DNA of 64,000 bases from Geotrypetes seraphini. Its lineage: Eukaryota; Chordata; Amphibia; Gymnophiona; Dermophiidae. Positions within the stretch are counted from its first letter, which is position 1, and every line of letters begins with the position of its first letter. The notes under the pieces were generated by a model. The model made no database searches and was not told the origin of the DNA. It saw nothing but the letters and a program-made list of their open reading frames with translations. The stretch covers positions 311,131,963 to 311,195,962 of the forward strand of contig NC_047084.1 in the NCBI RefSeq assembly GCF_902459505.1, given 5' to 3'. Shown here in pieces: positions 1-10,639 of this stretch. The position numbers and the translations under genes were made by a program.

Positions 1-777
1 AATCAATTGGCTAATGGTTGGCACATTTTGAAGACTTTGCAAAAAAATTTTGAAAAACTATTTGCATTGAATATTTGACAACAATTTAACTGTTGTTTCA
101 TTGTGGTATGTTTATAAATGGTGGCACAAAATGAAATGAAATGAAACCAAAAAAACAGCCAATATTTCACTTTTTTTTTTTTCAATTTGATTCCTTTTGA
201 AAACTGGACAAAATAGGAAATGCAATTGAGATTTTCTATTACTCTAACAAATTATAGTGCATTTCCAGTCTGTGATTATCCACCATGGTTAGCAGATCTC
301 ACAATGGCTCATATGCCTTGTGATTCTTGGCATGCTTTCTTCATTCATTTTCTTAACACAATAAATGTTTTCCTTCAGTGCTGGGCTGGTGGTAGATGAG
401 GACACAGGAAGATGTAAGTGAGGGGAGAAGGGAAGAAGTGTGAGGGGAAGTGAAAATAACTTTTTGCCAACAAAAAGCATAAGAATCATCTTCTGAATTC
501 AGAACACATTTGACCATTTGCACAGTACAGTAATGAGAGAGAAATATTACATTTTAAGAATGATGAATGACTGTGGTATGTGCACTGAAACCTCTACCAC
601 CTACATACTGTTTGATTTTATACGCAAGAAAAAAAAAGTTTCTTTTATTTCCTCAATGTTATTTTATCTGTATGAAGATGACAGACTTCTTACTGTTTTT
701 TTTAATTGCAGAACAGTTTTGAAGGGATCTCATTGTTAATTCTGTAAGTAACGTACTTGTCAATGGTCAGGTGTTGC
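1..777. other. AT-rich DNA, no recognisable feature
   Basis: This stretch lies downstream of ARSJ. It holds only short, unconvincing open frames and a T-run near 170-182. I see no terminal repeats, splice-like coding segment or recognised repeat here. Confidence 0.5.
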
Positions 778-860
778 TATAGAAACATGACGGCAGATAA
801 AGGCCAAATGGCCCATCTAGTCTGCCCATTCACAGTAACCATGCTATGACTTTGTGCTTC
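778..860 (-). mobile_element. CR1-like LINE, 3' end fragment
   Basis: The string around ATAGAAACATGACGGCAGA followed by AAATGGCCCATCTAGTCTGC is the complement of the 3' terminus shared by the CR1-like copies at 1955-2695, 23868-24375 and 41742-42137. Only the non-coding end is kept, as expected for a strongly 5'-truncated insertion. Family assignment is by comparison with those copies. Confidence 0.7.
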
Positions 861-903
861 TGTGAGTGTGGACCGCTTGCTCATGGGAAAGCATATTGAG
901 ATA

Positions 904-1234
904 CAGGCAGTCCCCGGGTTAAGAACGACTTACGTTTTTAAAGCCGTTCTTAAGTCGGATTTGCATATAACTCAGAACTTGTAGATTTTAAAATTCTTTC
1001 TGCTTATCTCTGCTCCCAGCTGACAAAATGGCCAACTGTTCCTCAGTGTTCCCTTTAAGGTACAGTATGCACAACCACACCTGGGGCTATGTATCATTCC
1101 TGAATCTGCTACAGGAGAAGTGTAGGAGCCTATGCCACTGGAAATACTTCTCAGTGAATTTAAATGAAGCTGCATCTGCGTTCTTAAGTACGAGTTGTAC
1201 TTAAGTCGGGTGTCTGTAACTTGGGGACTGCCTG
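904..1234. mobile_element. Tigger-like non-autonomous DNA transposon
   Basis: Both ends read CAGGCAGTCCCC inwards, and the element is flanked by TA on each side (902-903 and 1235-1236). TA duplications with CAG ends are the signature of Tc1/mariner-type, especially Tigger, elements. Inside the ends, the terminal repeats stay related as alternating ACTTA and TTAAG strings. No transposase frame remains, so this is a MITE or a deletion derivative. The 115-codon open frame across it has no recognisable domain and is probably chance. Confidence 0.75.
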
Positions 1235-1438
1235 TATTTTCTTGTAAAGGCTTCCACTGTTGCCATCTACTGGCTGTGACTATGGCTACGTTGTATCTGA
1301 CATCTATGTTCATATTCATAGATGATCTGTAACTCAGATGTTTGATAGGGTTATAGTGGAAGAGGGTTGGAGCAGAGTTGGGTAAAGCTAGGACAGGGAA
1401 AATGGGGTGTGGTTGGAAAAGTTAAAATCCTTAGCTGT

Positions 1439-1484
1439 TTGTGTGTGTGTGTGTGTGTGTGTCTGTGTGTTTGTGTGTGTGTGA
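1439..1484. repeat. (GT)n microsatellite
   Basis: About 45 bases of GT dinucleotides with a few interruptions (TCTG, TTTG), followed by a G-rich stretch to about 1520. The open frame across it (repeated Cys-Val) is a by-product of the repeat. Confidence 0.9.
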
Positions 1485-1954
1485 GGGAGGGGGTGACACC
1501 TATGTCAGATTGGGGGGGGGGCATTGGACACTTATGGGACAGTTGACACTTTTGAACACAGCAGGGAAAGATACTTTCACTGTGTCACTCTGGTGCAGTT
1601 GCATCCCTTCCCTCCAGGATCTTTGTTACTGATGATACAATACGCACACTGAATACAATCCAGGGAATTATGTACCAAAAAATTCAAATTCAACATAACA
1701 ATACAACATATCAAACAGAACAATATTTAGGTACTTTAACACTTTGCTCCCAGTCAGCCCTAGTCACCCAGTCCAGTGTCTTCTTGTTGGCCATGTGAAC
1801 AGTGTTGTTAAGCAGCATAAAATGATTTGACTGTGTTTGTTAGGTTGTGAAATGACCAGGTTTCAAGTATGTTGGCCTTTACTTTATTGCAGAGTTATCA
1901 AACATGTTTGGAATATGTGTTAGATGTATTAGCTGTATTAGTGGTTAGAGCAGC

Positions 1955-2695
1955 AGAAACTTAGACGGTAAGTCTTATACCCTTAATGGCGAGATCCTAG
2001 CAAAAACGGTAGCAGAACGAGACTTGGGGGTAATCGTCAGTGAGGACATGAAGTCTGCCAATCAAGTGGAGCAGGCTTCGTCCAAGGCAAGACAAATCAT
2101 GGGCTGCATACGAAGGGGTTTCGTCAGTCGTAAGGCGGAAGTCATTATGCCATTGTATAGATCCATGGTGAGGCCCCACCTGGAATACTGTGTGCAATTC
2201 TGGAGGCCGCATTATCGCAAGGATGTGCTGAGACTGGAGTCGGTGCAAAGAATGGCCACCCGGATGGTCTTGGGACTCAAGGATCTACCATACGAAAAAT
2301 GGCTTGACAAATTACAGCTATACTCGCTTGAGGAGCGCAGAGAGAGGGGGGACATGATCGAGACGTTCAAGTATCTTACGGGCCGCATCGAGGCGGAGGA
2401 AGATATCTTCTTTTTCAAGGGTCCCACGACAACAAGAGAGCATCCGTTGAAAATCAGGGGCAGGAAACTACGAGGTGACACCAGGAAATTCTTTTTCACT
2501 GAAAGAGTGGTTGATCGCTGGAATAGTCTTCCACTACAGGTGATTGAGGCCAGCAGCGTGCCTGATTTTAAGGCCAAATGGGATCGGCACATGGGATCTA
2601 TTCACAGGGCAAAGGTAGGGGAGGGACATTAAGGTGGGCAGACTAGATGGGCCGTGGGCCCTTATCTGCCGTCTATTTCTATGTTTCTATGTAAG
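1955..2695 (+). mobile_element. CR1-like LINE, 3' end with reverse-transcriptase C-terminus
   Basis: From about 1957 to the stop at 2630-2632 one frame stays open. It begins with a DLGVIVSEDMK motif, then PHLEYCVQFWRP and VVDRWNSLP, the usual C-terminal thumb and tail region of CR1-clade ORF2 proteins. The catalytic palm is absent: the copy is 5'-truncated. After the stop comes a short 3' UTR and a tail of 8-bp TTTCTATG repeats (2671-2692), typical of CR1-type LINEs, which end in short tandem repeats instead of poly(A). The uninterrupted 200-codon frame suggests a fairly young copy. A near-identical copy without the 5' third lies at 41742-42137. Confidence 0.85.
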
Positions 2696-3159
2696 TAATC
2701 CACAGATAGGAAAATACTGTATCTAATGTAACTTCCCTAAGCTACTATAGAGGACTGTGCGAGTGAAATCCATATCCAAAATCCAGTATGAGGCATATTT
2801 GTGAATTAATATAAAACCCTACAAAAGCCACTCAGGACCGACAGAGTAATTCTGCCATACCATACTTACGCTATCTTCCAGGAGTTACATAACATGGACC
2901 TACATTGAAAAAGGCAGCACTGTAAGCATTGCTTGCTAGATGTATTATTTTTTGTTGGGCAATGGTCAAGAGGGCAGAGTCTTGGCTGTAAGCCTTTCAA
3001 GATGTTTTTGAAAGTGTCCTCTGTGAGTTGGTTGAATAAATCCAATATGGCTGTGCATTGTGGAGAGGAGGGAATGTTTGAATTAGCTAGTGAGAAGCTC
3101 CAATGAACTTTCATTTTCTTGGCAAAGTATGTAGCAAAATCACTGTTGCTACTTTTTGG

Positions 3160-3268
3160 GTGTTTGCCAGGTACTAGTGGCCTGGAATGGCCACCGTGGG
3201 CTACTGGGTTAGATGGACCATTGGTCTGGCCCAGTAAGGCTTTTCTTATGTTTTTATGGTTAGCTGTG
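3160..3268 (+). mobile_element. CR1-like LINE 3' end, TTCTTATG-tail type
   Basis: GGCCACCGTGGGCTACTGGG then GATGGACCATTGGTCTGGCC and CCAGTAAGGCTTTTCTTATG match the 3' ends at 18318-18402 and 7175-7262, and the complements at 25418, 41147 and 50031. The copy is 5'-truncated to its UTR. It lies inside the minus-strand L2-like LINE, so it inserted later. Confidence 0.75.
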
Positions 3269-3699
3269 ACTAGAAAGGCTAGTTCTGTTGTGAGATTTGC
3301 TGTAGACAGTTTACTCTTTTGAATAGGTGCTTGATTGAATTTGTAGCCTGTTCAATACGTTCAGAGAAATATTGGGGTTTTTTTGCGTATTGTTAAGGTC
3401 TGGTGGTACATTGCCATGTGTTTCTTAAAGTTGAGACTGTCTTCATCTAGATGACTTTTCTACCATTTTCTTTCAAATTTATGTCTTTGATGCTTAAGGA
3501 CCTGTAATTCTTGGAAGAACAATAGGACCTTCTATAATGGGGCTGTATTTTCCAAGACCATCACTAAAGGATTTATTACAGATTTCAACCTGTTCTGATA
3601 CTGTAGTCATCATTTTATCCACATGGGGTAGGACAAGGTCTATAGGAAACTCTCAGTAAATTTCCTTCCATACTTTGGTTGGGCCCATTTGTTTTGGTA

Positions 3700-3902
3700 G
3701 GTGTTTTTAATTTTGTTTTGTTTTTTTAATAGAAAATAGACCATAAACAACTAGCCATACTCATTTCTTACTCTCTTTGAAAATGACTAAATTTCTTTTT
3801 GGTAAGATCTTTTTGTAATACTTCCTTGATAATTCTTTTGTAATCCGGCTTGAACCGCAAGGTAATGGCGGAATATAAATCCCTAATGTAATGTAATGTA
3901 AA
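3700..3902 (+). mobile_element. L2-like LINE 3' end
   Basis: A T-rich 3' UTR leads into TTGTAATCCGGCTTGAACCG and GGCGGAATATAAATCCC, then a short ATGTA tandem tail (about 3885-3902). The 'cttgaaccgcaaggt...gaatataaat' layout is close to the tails at 44700-44872 and 20640-20752. These look like 3' ends of one LINE group with short repeated tails. The start is approximate. Confidence 0.55.
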
Positions 3903-4860
3903 ATGTTATTAGAAAATAATTTTTCCATGATAGGAGTATTATTTCAATGCCACCAGATTTGTGTTCAAAGACATTGACCCCCCTTTGCAGAACATCAAAT
4001 CTAGCATGTGTCCCTTTTCAAGGTTGGAGATTTGATCATCTGAGTGACTTCTAGTGCCATTGTATCAAGGAAAGCAGCAGTGGTGTTGTTTGACATTTTA
4101 AAATGTAAGTTAAAGTTTCCCATGATTACTAATCTAGGGAAGCTGAGGGGTATCTCTGTCACCATATTCAGGAGATCTTGCACAGATTACGTATATGTTG
4201 TTGTGGGGTTCTCTGTAGACCATGAGCAGCCATATAGATTTCTTATCTCGTAGCTGGATTAAAAGGCATTCTGTCCCGACAAGTGAGGGATGGAGACTCT
4301 GCACAGTTTGATTGTCTCTCAGATCTATACTACTACCCTCCATCCTTCTTTCCTGTCTTGATTGATGTTCACTAGTGAATGCTTTGGGGCATAGTTTGGT
4401 CACTGGAATGCTTCTGCTTTCATCCAGCTAGGTCTAATTTATTCCCAGATGCTATTCACTGATGATATCATGGATCATAGGAAATTATTTTTCATTGGCT
4501 GACCTGGCAGTGGTCTATTAGTTATAGGGGTAACTAGATGTTGGTAGGCAGGCAGTCATGTGGATATAGTTACATAGGTGTTTTGCCTCTTGGATTTGTG
4601 TCCTATAGGCAGATGGAGGAGTCTAAAATTTCCTTTTCTCAAAACTATTGGGATCTTTGGTATACTGGGCCGTTGCATTCTTTCTGTTTTAAGAACTCTA
4701 CATCTAGCAGTATAACAAAAGACAGATTGCCTTTGTCAACAGTTAACAGTGGTGTGTTAATTACACAAACTCTATATGCTCAAAGTTAGAGTCTAATTGA
4801 GGCTTGGTTCTAGGAAGGTTGAGCTGTAATATTCAAAGAAGTTATGTTTAAAGAAACCCA

Positions 4861-5043
4861 GGGCTCCTTTTACAAAACCGCGCTAGGGCCTTAACGCATG
4901 GAATAGTGCGTGCTAAATTGCCCCGCGCTAGCTGCTACCACCTCCTTTTGAGCAGGCGGTAGATTTTCGGCTAGCGCGTGCTTTAGCGCTTGCTAATCTG
5001 GTGCGTGCGCTAAAACTGCTAGCGCGGCTTTGTAAAAGGAGCC
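4861..5043. mobile_element. Palindromic MITE, GGCTCCTTTTAC family
   Basis: The ends are long inverted repeats: GGGCTCCTTTTACAAAACCG at the left and CGGCTTTGTAAAAGGAGCC at the right, with the inner GCGCTAG strings also paired. The whole 183 bp folds on itself. Full-length relatives with clear TAA duplications lie at 40531-40716 and 49602-49787; 63014-63160 and 32738-32890 are more distant. There is no coding capacity. TWA duplications point to PIF/Harbinger-type mobilisation, which is an inference from the better copies. Confidence 0.8.
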
Positions 5044-5336
5044 TCCAGTCTTATGACTTTTTGTCATATTGCACTTTCTCTCATTAAGAGTTCAACTCAA
5101 AAAATGGAGGTTACTAGTTCCTCTACATTTCAGCTGGCATATTTTATCCAGAAGATTGAATTGATTAGATCACAGTTTATGAAATCTGAGCATATGGAAG
5201 AACCAAGAATCTTGGTTGAATTACTTTAACTGCTTTTATAGGAATTACTAAGTCTTCTTTGGCCAGGACAGAATTACTACAAAATATGGCAACAAAGATA
5301 CCGCCCCCCTCTCCCCCCCCACCCTTTTTACTAACT

Positions 5337-5442
5337 CCCTCTTTTACGAAACCGCAGAGTTCCTATGAGCGTCGGGAGCAGCACGGGCCATTCATCGCGG
5401 CTCCCCGCACTAGAAACTTCTAGCGCAGTTTCGTAGAAGAGG
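5337..5442. mobile_element. Short palindromic MITE
   Basis: CCCTCTTTTACGAAACCGC at the left pairs with GCGCAGTTTCGTAGAAGAGG at the right. The centre has GAGTTCCTATGAGCGTCGGG, also present in the copies at 22398-22547, 40107-40285 and 52787-52933, so this belongs to the shorter CTTTTAC subfamily. Confidence 0.65.
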
Positions 5443-6835
5443 TGGTAAGTCACAGTAGAGGTCTTCACCATGGACCAGAGCTCTAAATGCTCTGATGCTG
5501 CTCCAATGCTTCTAGAATTCTGTGCGCGTCAGAACATTTAGTGCTCTGATTCAGTTTTCAATGTGTCACATGCTCTAGTCATCTGAGTCACATGAATAAG
5601 CTGGAAATACCAGCAGCTTCATGTACAAAATTGGTTTCATTTTGTAAGAAACGGTTACGCTCAATAGTTCCGAGTTTATGGGACACTGTCACTAAATTCT
5701 AAAACTTAGCAAAATTAGGTAATGTTTCGTAAGTTATTAAAATACTGGCTTTTTGAAAAGAATGCACGTTATTTTTTGAAAATGTATATGTGCATAAGTA
5801 AGTTCTCAATTTTATTTTGTACAGCTAATGCTGTATATATTGTTAAAGTGATTTTATCTTTGAAAACCAAGATGAATTCATGGTTTTGACGGTAAGCAAA
5901 AATAAAAAAATATATATATATACCATTGTGATTGAGATTCTCCAGGGCATGGGATGGTCAAACAACCCTCCACAGCAGAGGAAAATCTATCTGTATTTTG
6001 TGCTTTAAAATCTTGAGAACAAGGTAGAACAGTCATCAAAGTTCAGCATCTAACAAGGCACTTCTGTTCACTAGTATCATAAATCAAATGACTGGATTCC
6101 AGGATTCCAGTTATATGCCCATGACATCATTTTGCCCTTGTAATTGTCAGCAGGTGCAACACAAGAAATACCCTCTCCAGACCTAATTTTTAAATTCTGT
6201 TCTTAGTTATATAAGAAGTCTCACAAACGATTAGGCTCAGTAAAAACTTTCTTTTAAATATAGTAACACACTTCCTGTAAAATTTCAGGAAGTGAATCAT
6301 ACCTAAGACCAAAGATCTAGGGCAGAGTTCCAATAACTCCCTCCTAAGTTTTTGCTTCACAGGAGGAATATAAAGAAAGATGTAAATTTTATATCCATAG
6401 AAAAATTCCAGCCTTACTGGAAAGAAATCCTTTCTCTATTAGAGGCCAAAACAAATGACGCTACTAAGGTGCATCTCTTGGTCTGTTCCAACAGAGATTT
6501 TCAATCTAGTAGTCAAATCCAAAGTTCCTTACAATTAACCGCCCCACCCCCCACCCCTCCCAAATGCATCACAGAACCAGGAACATAGTAGACTCTGGAA
6601 ACTACAGAGGGTTCTAGATGTAAAACCCTCAAAACATAATTCTTTAACCTTTCAATAAGTGATATTAACTGGAAAACGTAAGAATCATAAATTACTCTAA
6701 TGAACAAGATTTCTCGGCCTTTCAACCTTATTCTCCAACAATAGTTTCTCTTTATCCAGTACCCAGTCTATAATTTTGCTAAATCTGCATCATAGGCCTG
6801 AAGTTTCCCATTGATCTCAACAAATTCCCCCTTTA
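5443..6835. other. No recognised gene or repeat
   Basis: AT-rich with a short (TA)n stretch near 5910-5922. A 78-codon plus-strand frame at 6352-6588 has no recognisable motif. I could not pair any terminal repeats here. Confidence 0.4.
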
Positions 6836-6965
6836 ATATTTATTTATTCATTCATTCAATTTTCTATACCGTTCTCCCAGGTGAACTCAGAATAGTTTAC
6901 ATGAATTTATTCAGGTATTCAAGCATTTTCTCTGTCTGTCCTGGTGGGCTCACAATCTATCAAAT
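6836..6965 (-). mobile_element. MIR-like SINE, 3' part
   Basis: TTCTATACCGTTCTCCCAGG followed by TTTACATGAATTTATTCAGG and the CTGTCTGTCC string match the tail part of the SINE copies at 42500-42715 and 58611-58842. The tRNA-derived head is missing here. The left edge is a (TTTA) tail, which fixes the orientation as minus. Confidence 0.75.
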
Positions 6966-7174
6966 ATTACTAAAGGTGAATTTGGCTATCTCACCCAGAA
7001 ACGTACACATTGTAACAGATAGCTAGATACAATAGCCTCCATTCTGGAGATAGATCTCAACATCTGATTCGTTACTTCTCTGTTAGTAAACTCAAAATAC
7101 TCCCTACCAAGAAAAAACTGGAAAAAAGCTCAGGTTTTATAATCTCAACTGGCTTCTGCCAGATACTTCTGACC

Positions 7175-7262
7175 TAGATTGGCCACTGTCAGAAACAGGA
7201 TACTGGGCTAGACAGACCATCGGCCTGACCTAGTATGACAATTCTTATGTTCCTTTGCTCTC
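7175..7262 (+). mobile_element. CR1-like LINE 3' end fragment, diverged
   Basis: GATTGGCCACTGTCAGAAAC, TACTGGGCTAGACAGACC and a TTCTTATGTTCC tail are an older, diverged version of the 3' end seen at 18318-18402. Confidence 0.65.
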
Positions 7263-7662
7263 ATTGCCAGGGTTTGGGATCCACTGTTACCAAACCTACT
7301 GTACATCCGTGTAAACAAATCAATCACTTAAGGGGAAGAAATCTCTGTGAGCAGTGAAGAGGACGGTATCACTGTCAGTGAAAGGAAAATCTCCTGAAAG
7401 CATAGTTGACTATACCATCTGCTTGACTGCCCTTCTAAGAACCCCAGTAACAAGAGATCAGACTTGGACCCCATTATCTGCAAACAGTTGCACAAAATGG
7501 AGACAATTCTAGAATGGGTGCTTATATCAACACATGCATTATGCATGTAAATGTACAGAATACTGAGCGTACGTGCGTAGATGTCAACGTTACCCTCGGC
7601 ACTATTTTGTAAGGGTGCACCTAAGTGGCATGGTGCGTAAATGCAAGGAGATTGCACATGGG

Positions 7663-8517
7663 TAGAACATGGATATCACACTTAGTAAACCACAATGGAT
7701 TAAGTCCTCTCACAAACAATGCAAACCAACAATAGGACTTATTACGTTATCTCCAATATAGATCTTTATGCACTCCTTTAGCTCTCAGACGCCTGCGTTG
7801 GTCTTTCAAGGGAGGTTTAAACCTACTCTTGCAGGGATAAGGTATCTTTCATCGAGCTAAAAAATGAAATTTTTGTCGTGCAATGTGTCGAACTCACATA
7901 AAGTGTGTTGCTATAAATAAATATTGAATGCTAAAAAGCAACTTTTAAGTAAAGAAACCAGCACTTAGCTTTTAAGTACGTTGCTGCTGGTACTTCCTCT
8001 TCTGTTTTGCAATTTACAACCCTACGGGCCCCTTTTCACCCATTTATGGGCTTCCTCAGGGGTCTGCAAATTAAATGTGCTGCTAAAGTCTGAACTTCAA
8101 GGCCAGCGCCATTTTGTAAGCCTTGAAGTTCAGGCTTTAGCAGCACATTTAATTTGCAGACCCCTGAGGAAGCCCATAAATGGGTGAAACGGGGCCCGTA
8201 GGGTTGTAAATTGCAAAACAGAAGAGGAAGTACCAGCAGCAATGTACTTAAAAGCTAAGTACTGGTTTCTTTACTTAAAAGTTGCTTTTTAGCATTCAAT
8301 ATTTATTTGTAGCAACACATTTTATGTGAGTTCAACACATTGCACGACAAAAATTTCATTTTTTAGCTCGATGAAAGATACCTTATCCCTGCAAGAGTTG
8401 GTTTAAACCTCCCTTGAAAGACCAACGTAGGCGTCTGAGAGCTAAAGGAGTGCATAAAGATCTATATTGGAGATAACGTAATAAGTCCTATTGTTGGTTT
8501 GCATAGAACATGGATAT
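7663..8517. mobile_element. Fold-back insertion with 14-bp target duplications and two hammerhead-like units
   Basis: TAGAACATGGATAT occurs at 7663-7676 and again at 8504-8517, bracketing an insertion of about 827 bp. The insert has a 42-bp unique left end, then an almost complete palindrome with arms 7719-8101 and 8122-8504 around a roughly 20-bp spacer. Each arm is one ~380-bp unit in opposite orientation. The unit starts with a hammerhead-like fold and ends in TCCTATTGTTGGTTTGCAT. There is no real protein: the same 68-residue frame appears on both strands because of the symmetry. Hammerheads of this kind are known in Penelope-like retroelements and related non-autonomous repeats. Classification is inferred; it could also be an inverted dimer of a SINE-like retroposon. 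Confidence 0.75.
8151..8212 (+). ncRNA. Hammerhead-ribozyme-like fold, type I, short stem III
   Basis: The core reads CTGAGGA (8164-8170, consensus CUGANGA) and GAAA (8186-8189). Stem II is GCCCA/TGGGT closed by a short loop (8172-8185). Stem III is CGG/CCG with a 3-base loop (8190-8198). The expected cleavage site is the TA at 8199-8200 (consensus UH). Stem I is open and long: 8151-8163 pairs with 8201-8212 over 12 bp, with one bulged base (G8159) and one G-T pair. This layout matches the minimal stem-III type I hammerheads reported in Penelope-like elements. Fold and core are visible; activity is not shown. Confidence 0.7.
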
Positions 8518-8828
8518 GGCATGTACAACTTACAGAATAGTGTACATGTTGCACACCTTTGTCACTTTTGGGAGTCCACAGTTATAGCAGATTTGTAGCT
8601 GGTGTAACTACAGAAGCCTAGATTTTAGGCACTTCCATATCATGATACACTAGTATTCTACAAAGCATCTGGGTGCCCAGATGCCATTATAAAATAGGTT
8701 GTCACTCCATAGCATCAGAGCCCTAAATAATGGCACATGCTTACATCCGGGTTTTAGTTCCGTTGCTTTCTATGGAAGTACAACCCAGATATCCCTATCC
8801 ATCCTCCTTTTTCTGGAGCCTTATGGTA

Positions 8829-8868
8829 ACCATAACCATGGCTCCAATGACTCATGGTGACATATCTG
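8829..8868. repeat. 40-bp exact repeat, copy 1
   Basis: A 40-base string starting ACCATAACCATGGCTCC and ending GGTGACATATCTG is repeated without change at 15194-15233, 6.4 kb away in the same orientation near the 3' end of ARSJ. I see no transposon ends around either copy. Confidence 0.85.
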
Positions 8869-8951
8869 AGAAGTGTATTTATACATATTTGTTTTAAAAT
8901 GTAGACATTTGCAGGTTAGAGTGGAAAGCAGTTGGCTTTTCTGCAGATGAA

Positions 8952-9065
8952 AAGGATCAAAACAGGCTGGCATGGCAACATCATTCTCCCAGAGAGGGAG
9001 GCAAGTCCAAGGATCAAAACAGGCTGGCATGGCAACATCATTCTCCCAGAAAGGGAGGCAAGTCC
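8952..9065. repeat. Two-copy tandem duplication, 57-bp unit
   Basis: AAGGATCAAAACAGGCTGGC starts at 8952 and again at 9009. The two 57-bp units differ at very few positions, so the duplication is recent. Confidence 0.9.
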
Positions 9066-9177
9066 AGAAAATATTGGTAGATTTCCAGAACTACTTACCT
9101 AGCAAGTAGAAGCTGGTACCAGGATACTGAGGTGTTATCTACAAACTGCCATGACACTATTCAGATCAGCGGGTCCA

Positions 9178-9242
9178 CAGCCCAACCTGGTTTTTCAGAA
9201 TTTTCACAATGAATATGTATGAAGTCTATATGCATTCAATGG
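9178..9242. repeat. Decayed piece of the palindromic hAT MITE
   Basis: GGTTTTTCAGAATTTTCACAATG and the TGCATTCAATGG that follows are a diverged version of the central part of the intact copy at 59689-59863. The ends cannot be placed. Confidence 0.5.
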
Positions 9243-9249
9243 AAGCGTG

Positions 9250-9840
9250 GAGGGGCATAATAAAAAAAAATGCATCTAAGTCCCCTTTTGGCCTAAGTCC
9301 TTAAACGTCCAACGCAGAAGCAGGAAAAGTGTCCATAACCAAAACAAACATCCTTGTTTTGATTATGGCCTTCCTCTGCCTAAACGCCCAATCTCCACTA
9401 TGTCTAAAAGTACACCCACACGACGTCTACACTTTTTAGCCATAATGAAACAAAAAAATGCCTAAGCCCCAACAGAAGGGCTTTTAGGCGAAGGAGGAGC
9501 CTGACAAAAATAACACCGGTTACAGAACACCCCCCCCCCACACACACACACACACACACAACGATCCAGACAGGAGGGTGCCCAAGCCCTCCTGCCATGT
9601 CGAACCGTGACTCCCCCCCTCCCCGACAACATCAGGGCAAGACCAAGCCCTCTTGCCCCGGTGATCGTGCACCCCCCCCGACTCGATATGGCCAGGAGGG
9701 AGCCAATGACCTCCTGGCCCCGGCGACCCCCCCCCCGCGACTCGTTCAGGACAGGAGGGAGCCCAAGCCCTCCTGGCCCCGGTGACCACCCCCACGTGAC
9801 TCATTTAGGCCAGGAGGCAGCCCAAGCCCTCCTGGCCCCG
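9250..9840. repeat. GC-rich repeat element with a short tandem array
   Basis: GAGGGGCATAATAAAA followed by TAAGTCC and AAACGTCCAACGC starts an element whose style recurs, reversed, near 48350-48420. Within it, 9580-9840 holds about four imperfect ~60-bp units of the form CCAAGCCCTCCTGGCCCCGG then GACCCCCCC, each with an 'aggaggga' core. A (CA)n run lies at 9540-9560. The long proline- or glycine-rich frames on both strands come from the C/G repeats and are not genes. Confidence 0.6.
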
Positions 9841-10500
9841 GCGACCCCCTACCCTCACCCCCCACTACATTACGGGCAGGAGGGATCCCAGGCCCTCCTG
9901 CCCTCGACGCAACCCTCCCTCCCCCCAATGACTGCCCCCCCAGGACCCCCGATTGGCCCCCCCAGCTGACCTGTGACCCCCAGGCTGACCCCATGACCCC
10001 CCCACCCCCCTTCCCCGTACCTTTATCAAGTTGGACGGTCATACGGGTGCCAAACCCACCTGTCCGGCAGGCAGCCGATGGCAGAATGGGGCCAGATAGG
10101 CCCAGCCGTCCGAAAGCCCCGCCCACAGGTGGGCCATGTGCCTAAGGCCCCGCCCACAGGAGGGGCCTAAGGCTCCCAGGCCTTTTCTGATTGGCCCAGG
10201 CACCTTAGACCCCACCTGTGGGTGGGGCTTTGGGATGGCTGGGCTAATCCGGTCCCATTCTGCCATCGGCTGCCTGCCGGACAGGCGGGTTTGGCACCCG
10301 TCTGACCGGCCAACTTGAAAAAAGGTACGGGGAAGGGGGATGGGGGTTCGTGGGGTCGGCCGGGGGGTCGCGGGTCTGCTGGGGGGGCCGATCGGTGGTT
10401 CTGGGGGGGTGGTCATTGGGGGAGGGGGGTTGCGTCAAGGGCAGGAGGGCCTGGGATCCCTTCTGCCCGTAATGTAGAGGGAGTGGGGGTAGGGGGTCGC
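9841..10500. repeat. Large GC-rich imperfect palindrome
   Basis: Starting GCGACCCCCTACC at 9841, the left arm (about 300 bp) is matched in inverted form by the right arm ending at 10500. Landmarks are paired around 10171: GCCCAGCC (10100) with GGCTGGGC (10237), and the two ATTCTGCCATCGGC-type strings near 10080 and 10258. The arms are diverged by many small changes. It is probably the inner part of a fold-back DNA element together with 9250-9840, but no outer right end with target duplication could be found. Confidence 0.65.
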
Positions 10501-10639
10501 AGGGGCCCCGGCAACTATCATAGACAGGGTATTGGGCTCAATAGACCTATCTTAAATGCTGATTTGATAAACAACATAATTAACAAGGTTTTTTTCCTCA
10601 GGCAACTGAGCTTTGAAATTTGTCAATGGAGGAGTGCAT

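Larger units (their letters stand above)
2830..4480 (-). mobile_element. L2-like LINE remnant, minus strand
   Basis: Two parts are visible. Minus-strand frames at 4001-4403 contain PRLVIMGNFNLHF, matching the GDFN motif of the LINE apurinic-type endonuclease, preceded by CLLIQLRDKKSIWLLMVYR and followed by ALEVTQMIKSPT. At 2866-3114 a second frame contains NQLTEDTFKNILKGLQPRL, typical of the linker before the reverse transcriptase. The body is interrupted by a CR1-like 3' end (3160-3268) and by an L2-like 3' end in the opposite orientation (about 3700-3902). Jockey-group (L2 or CR1) membership is reasonably firm; the exact clade is inferred. The outer limits are approximate. Confidence 0.6.

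Noticed and set aside
4861-5043. CRISPR-like or structured RNA array among the repeated palindromes
   Set aside because: Copies are dispersed, not regularly spaced, and have transposon-type ends with target duplications.
7981-8242. Two 68-residue frames, nearly identical, on opposite strands
   Set aside because: Caused by the palindrome; the sequence is explained by the fold-back unit and its hammerhead fold.
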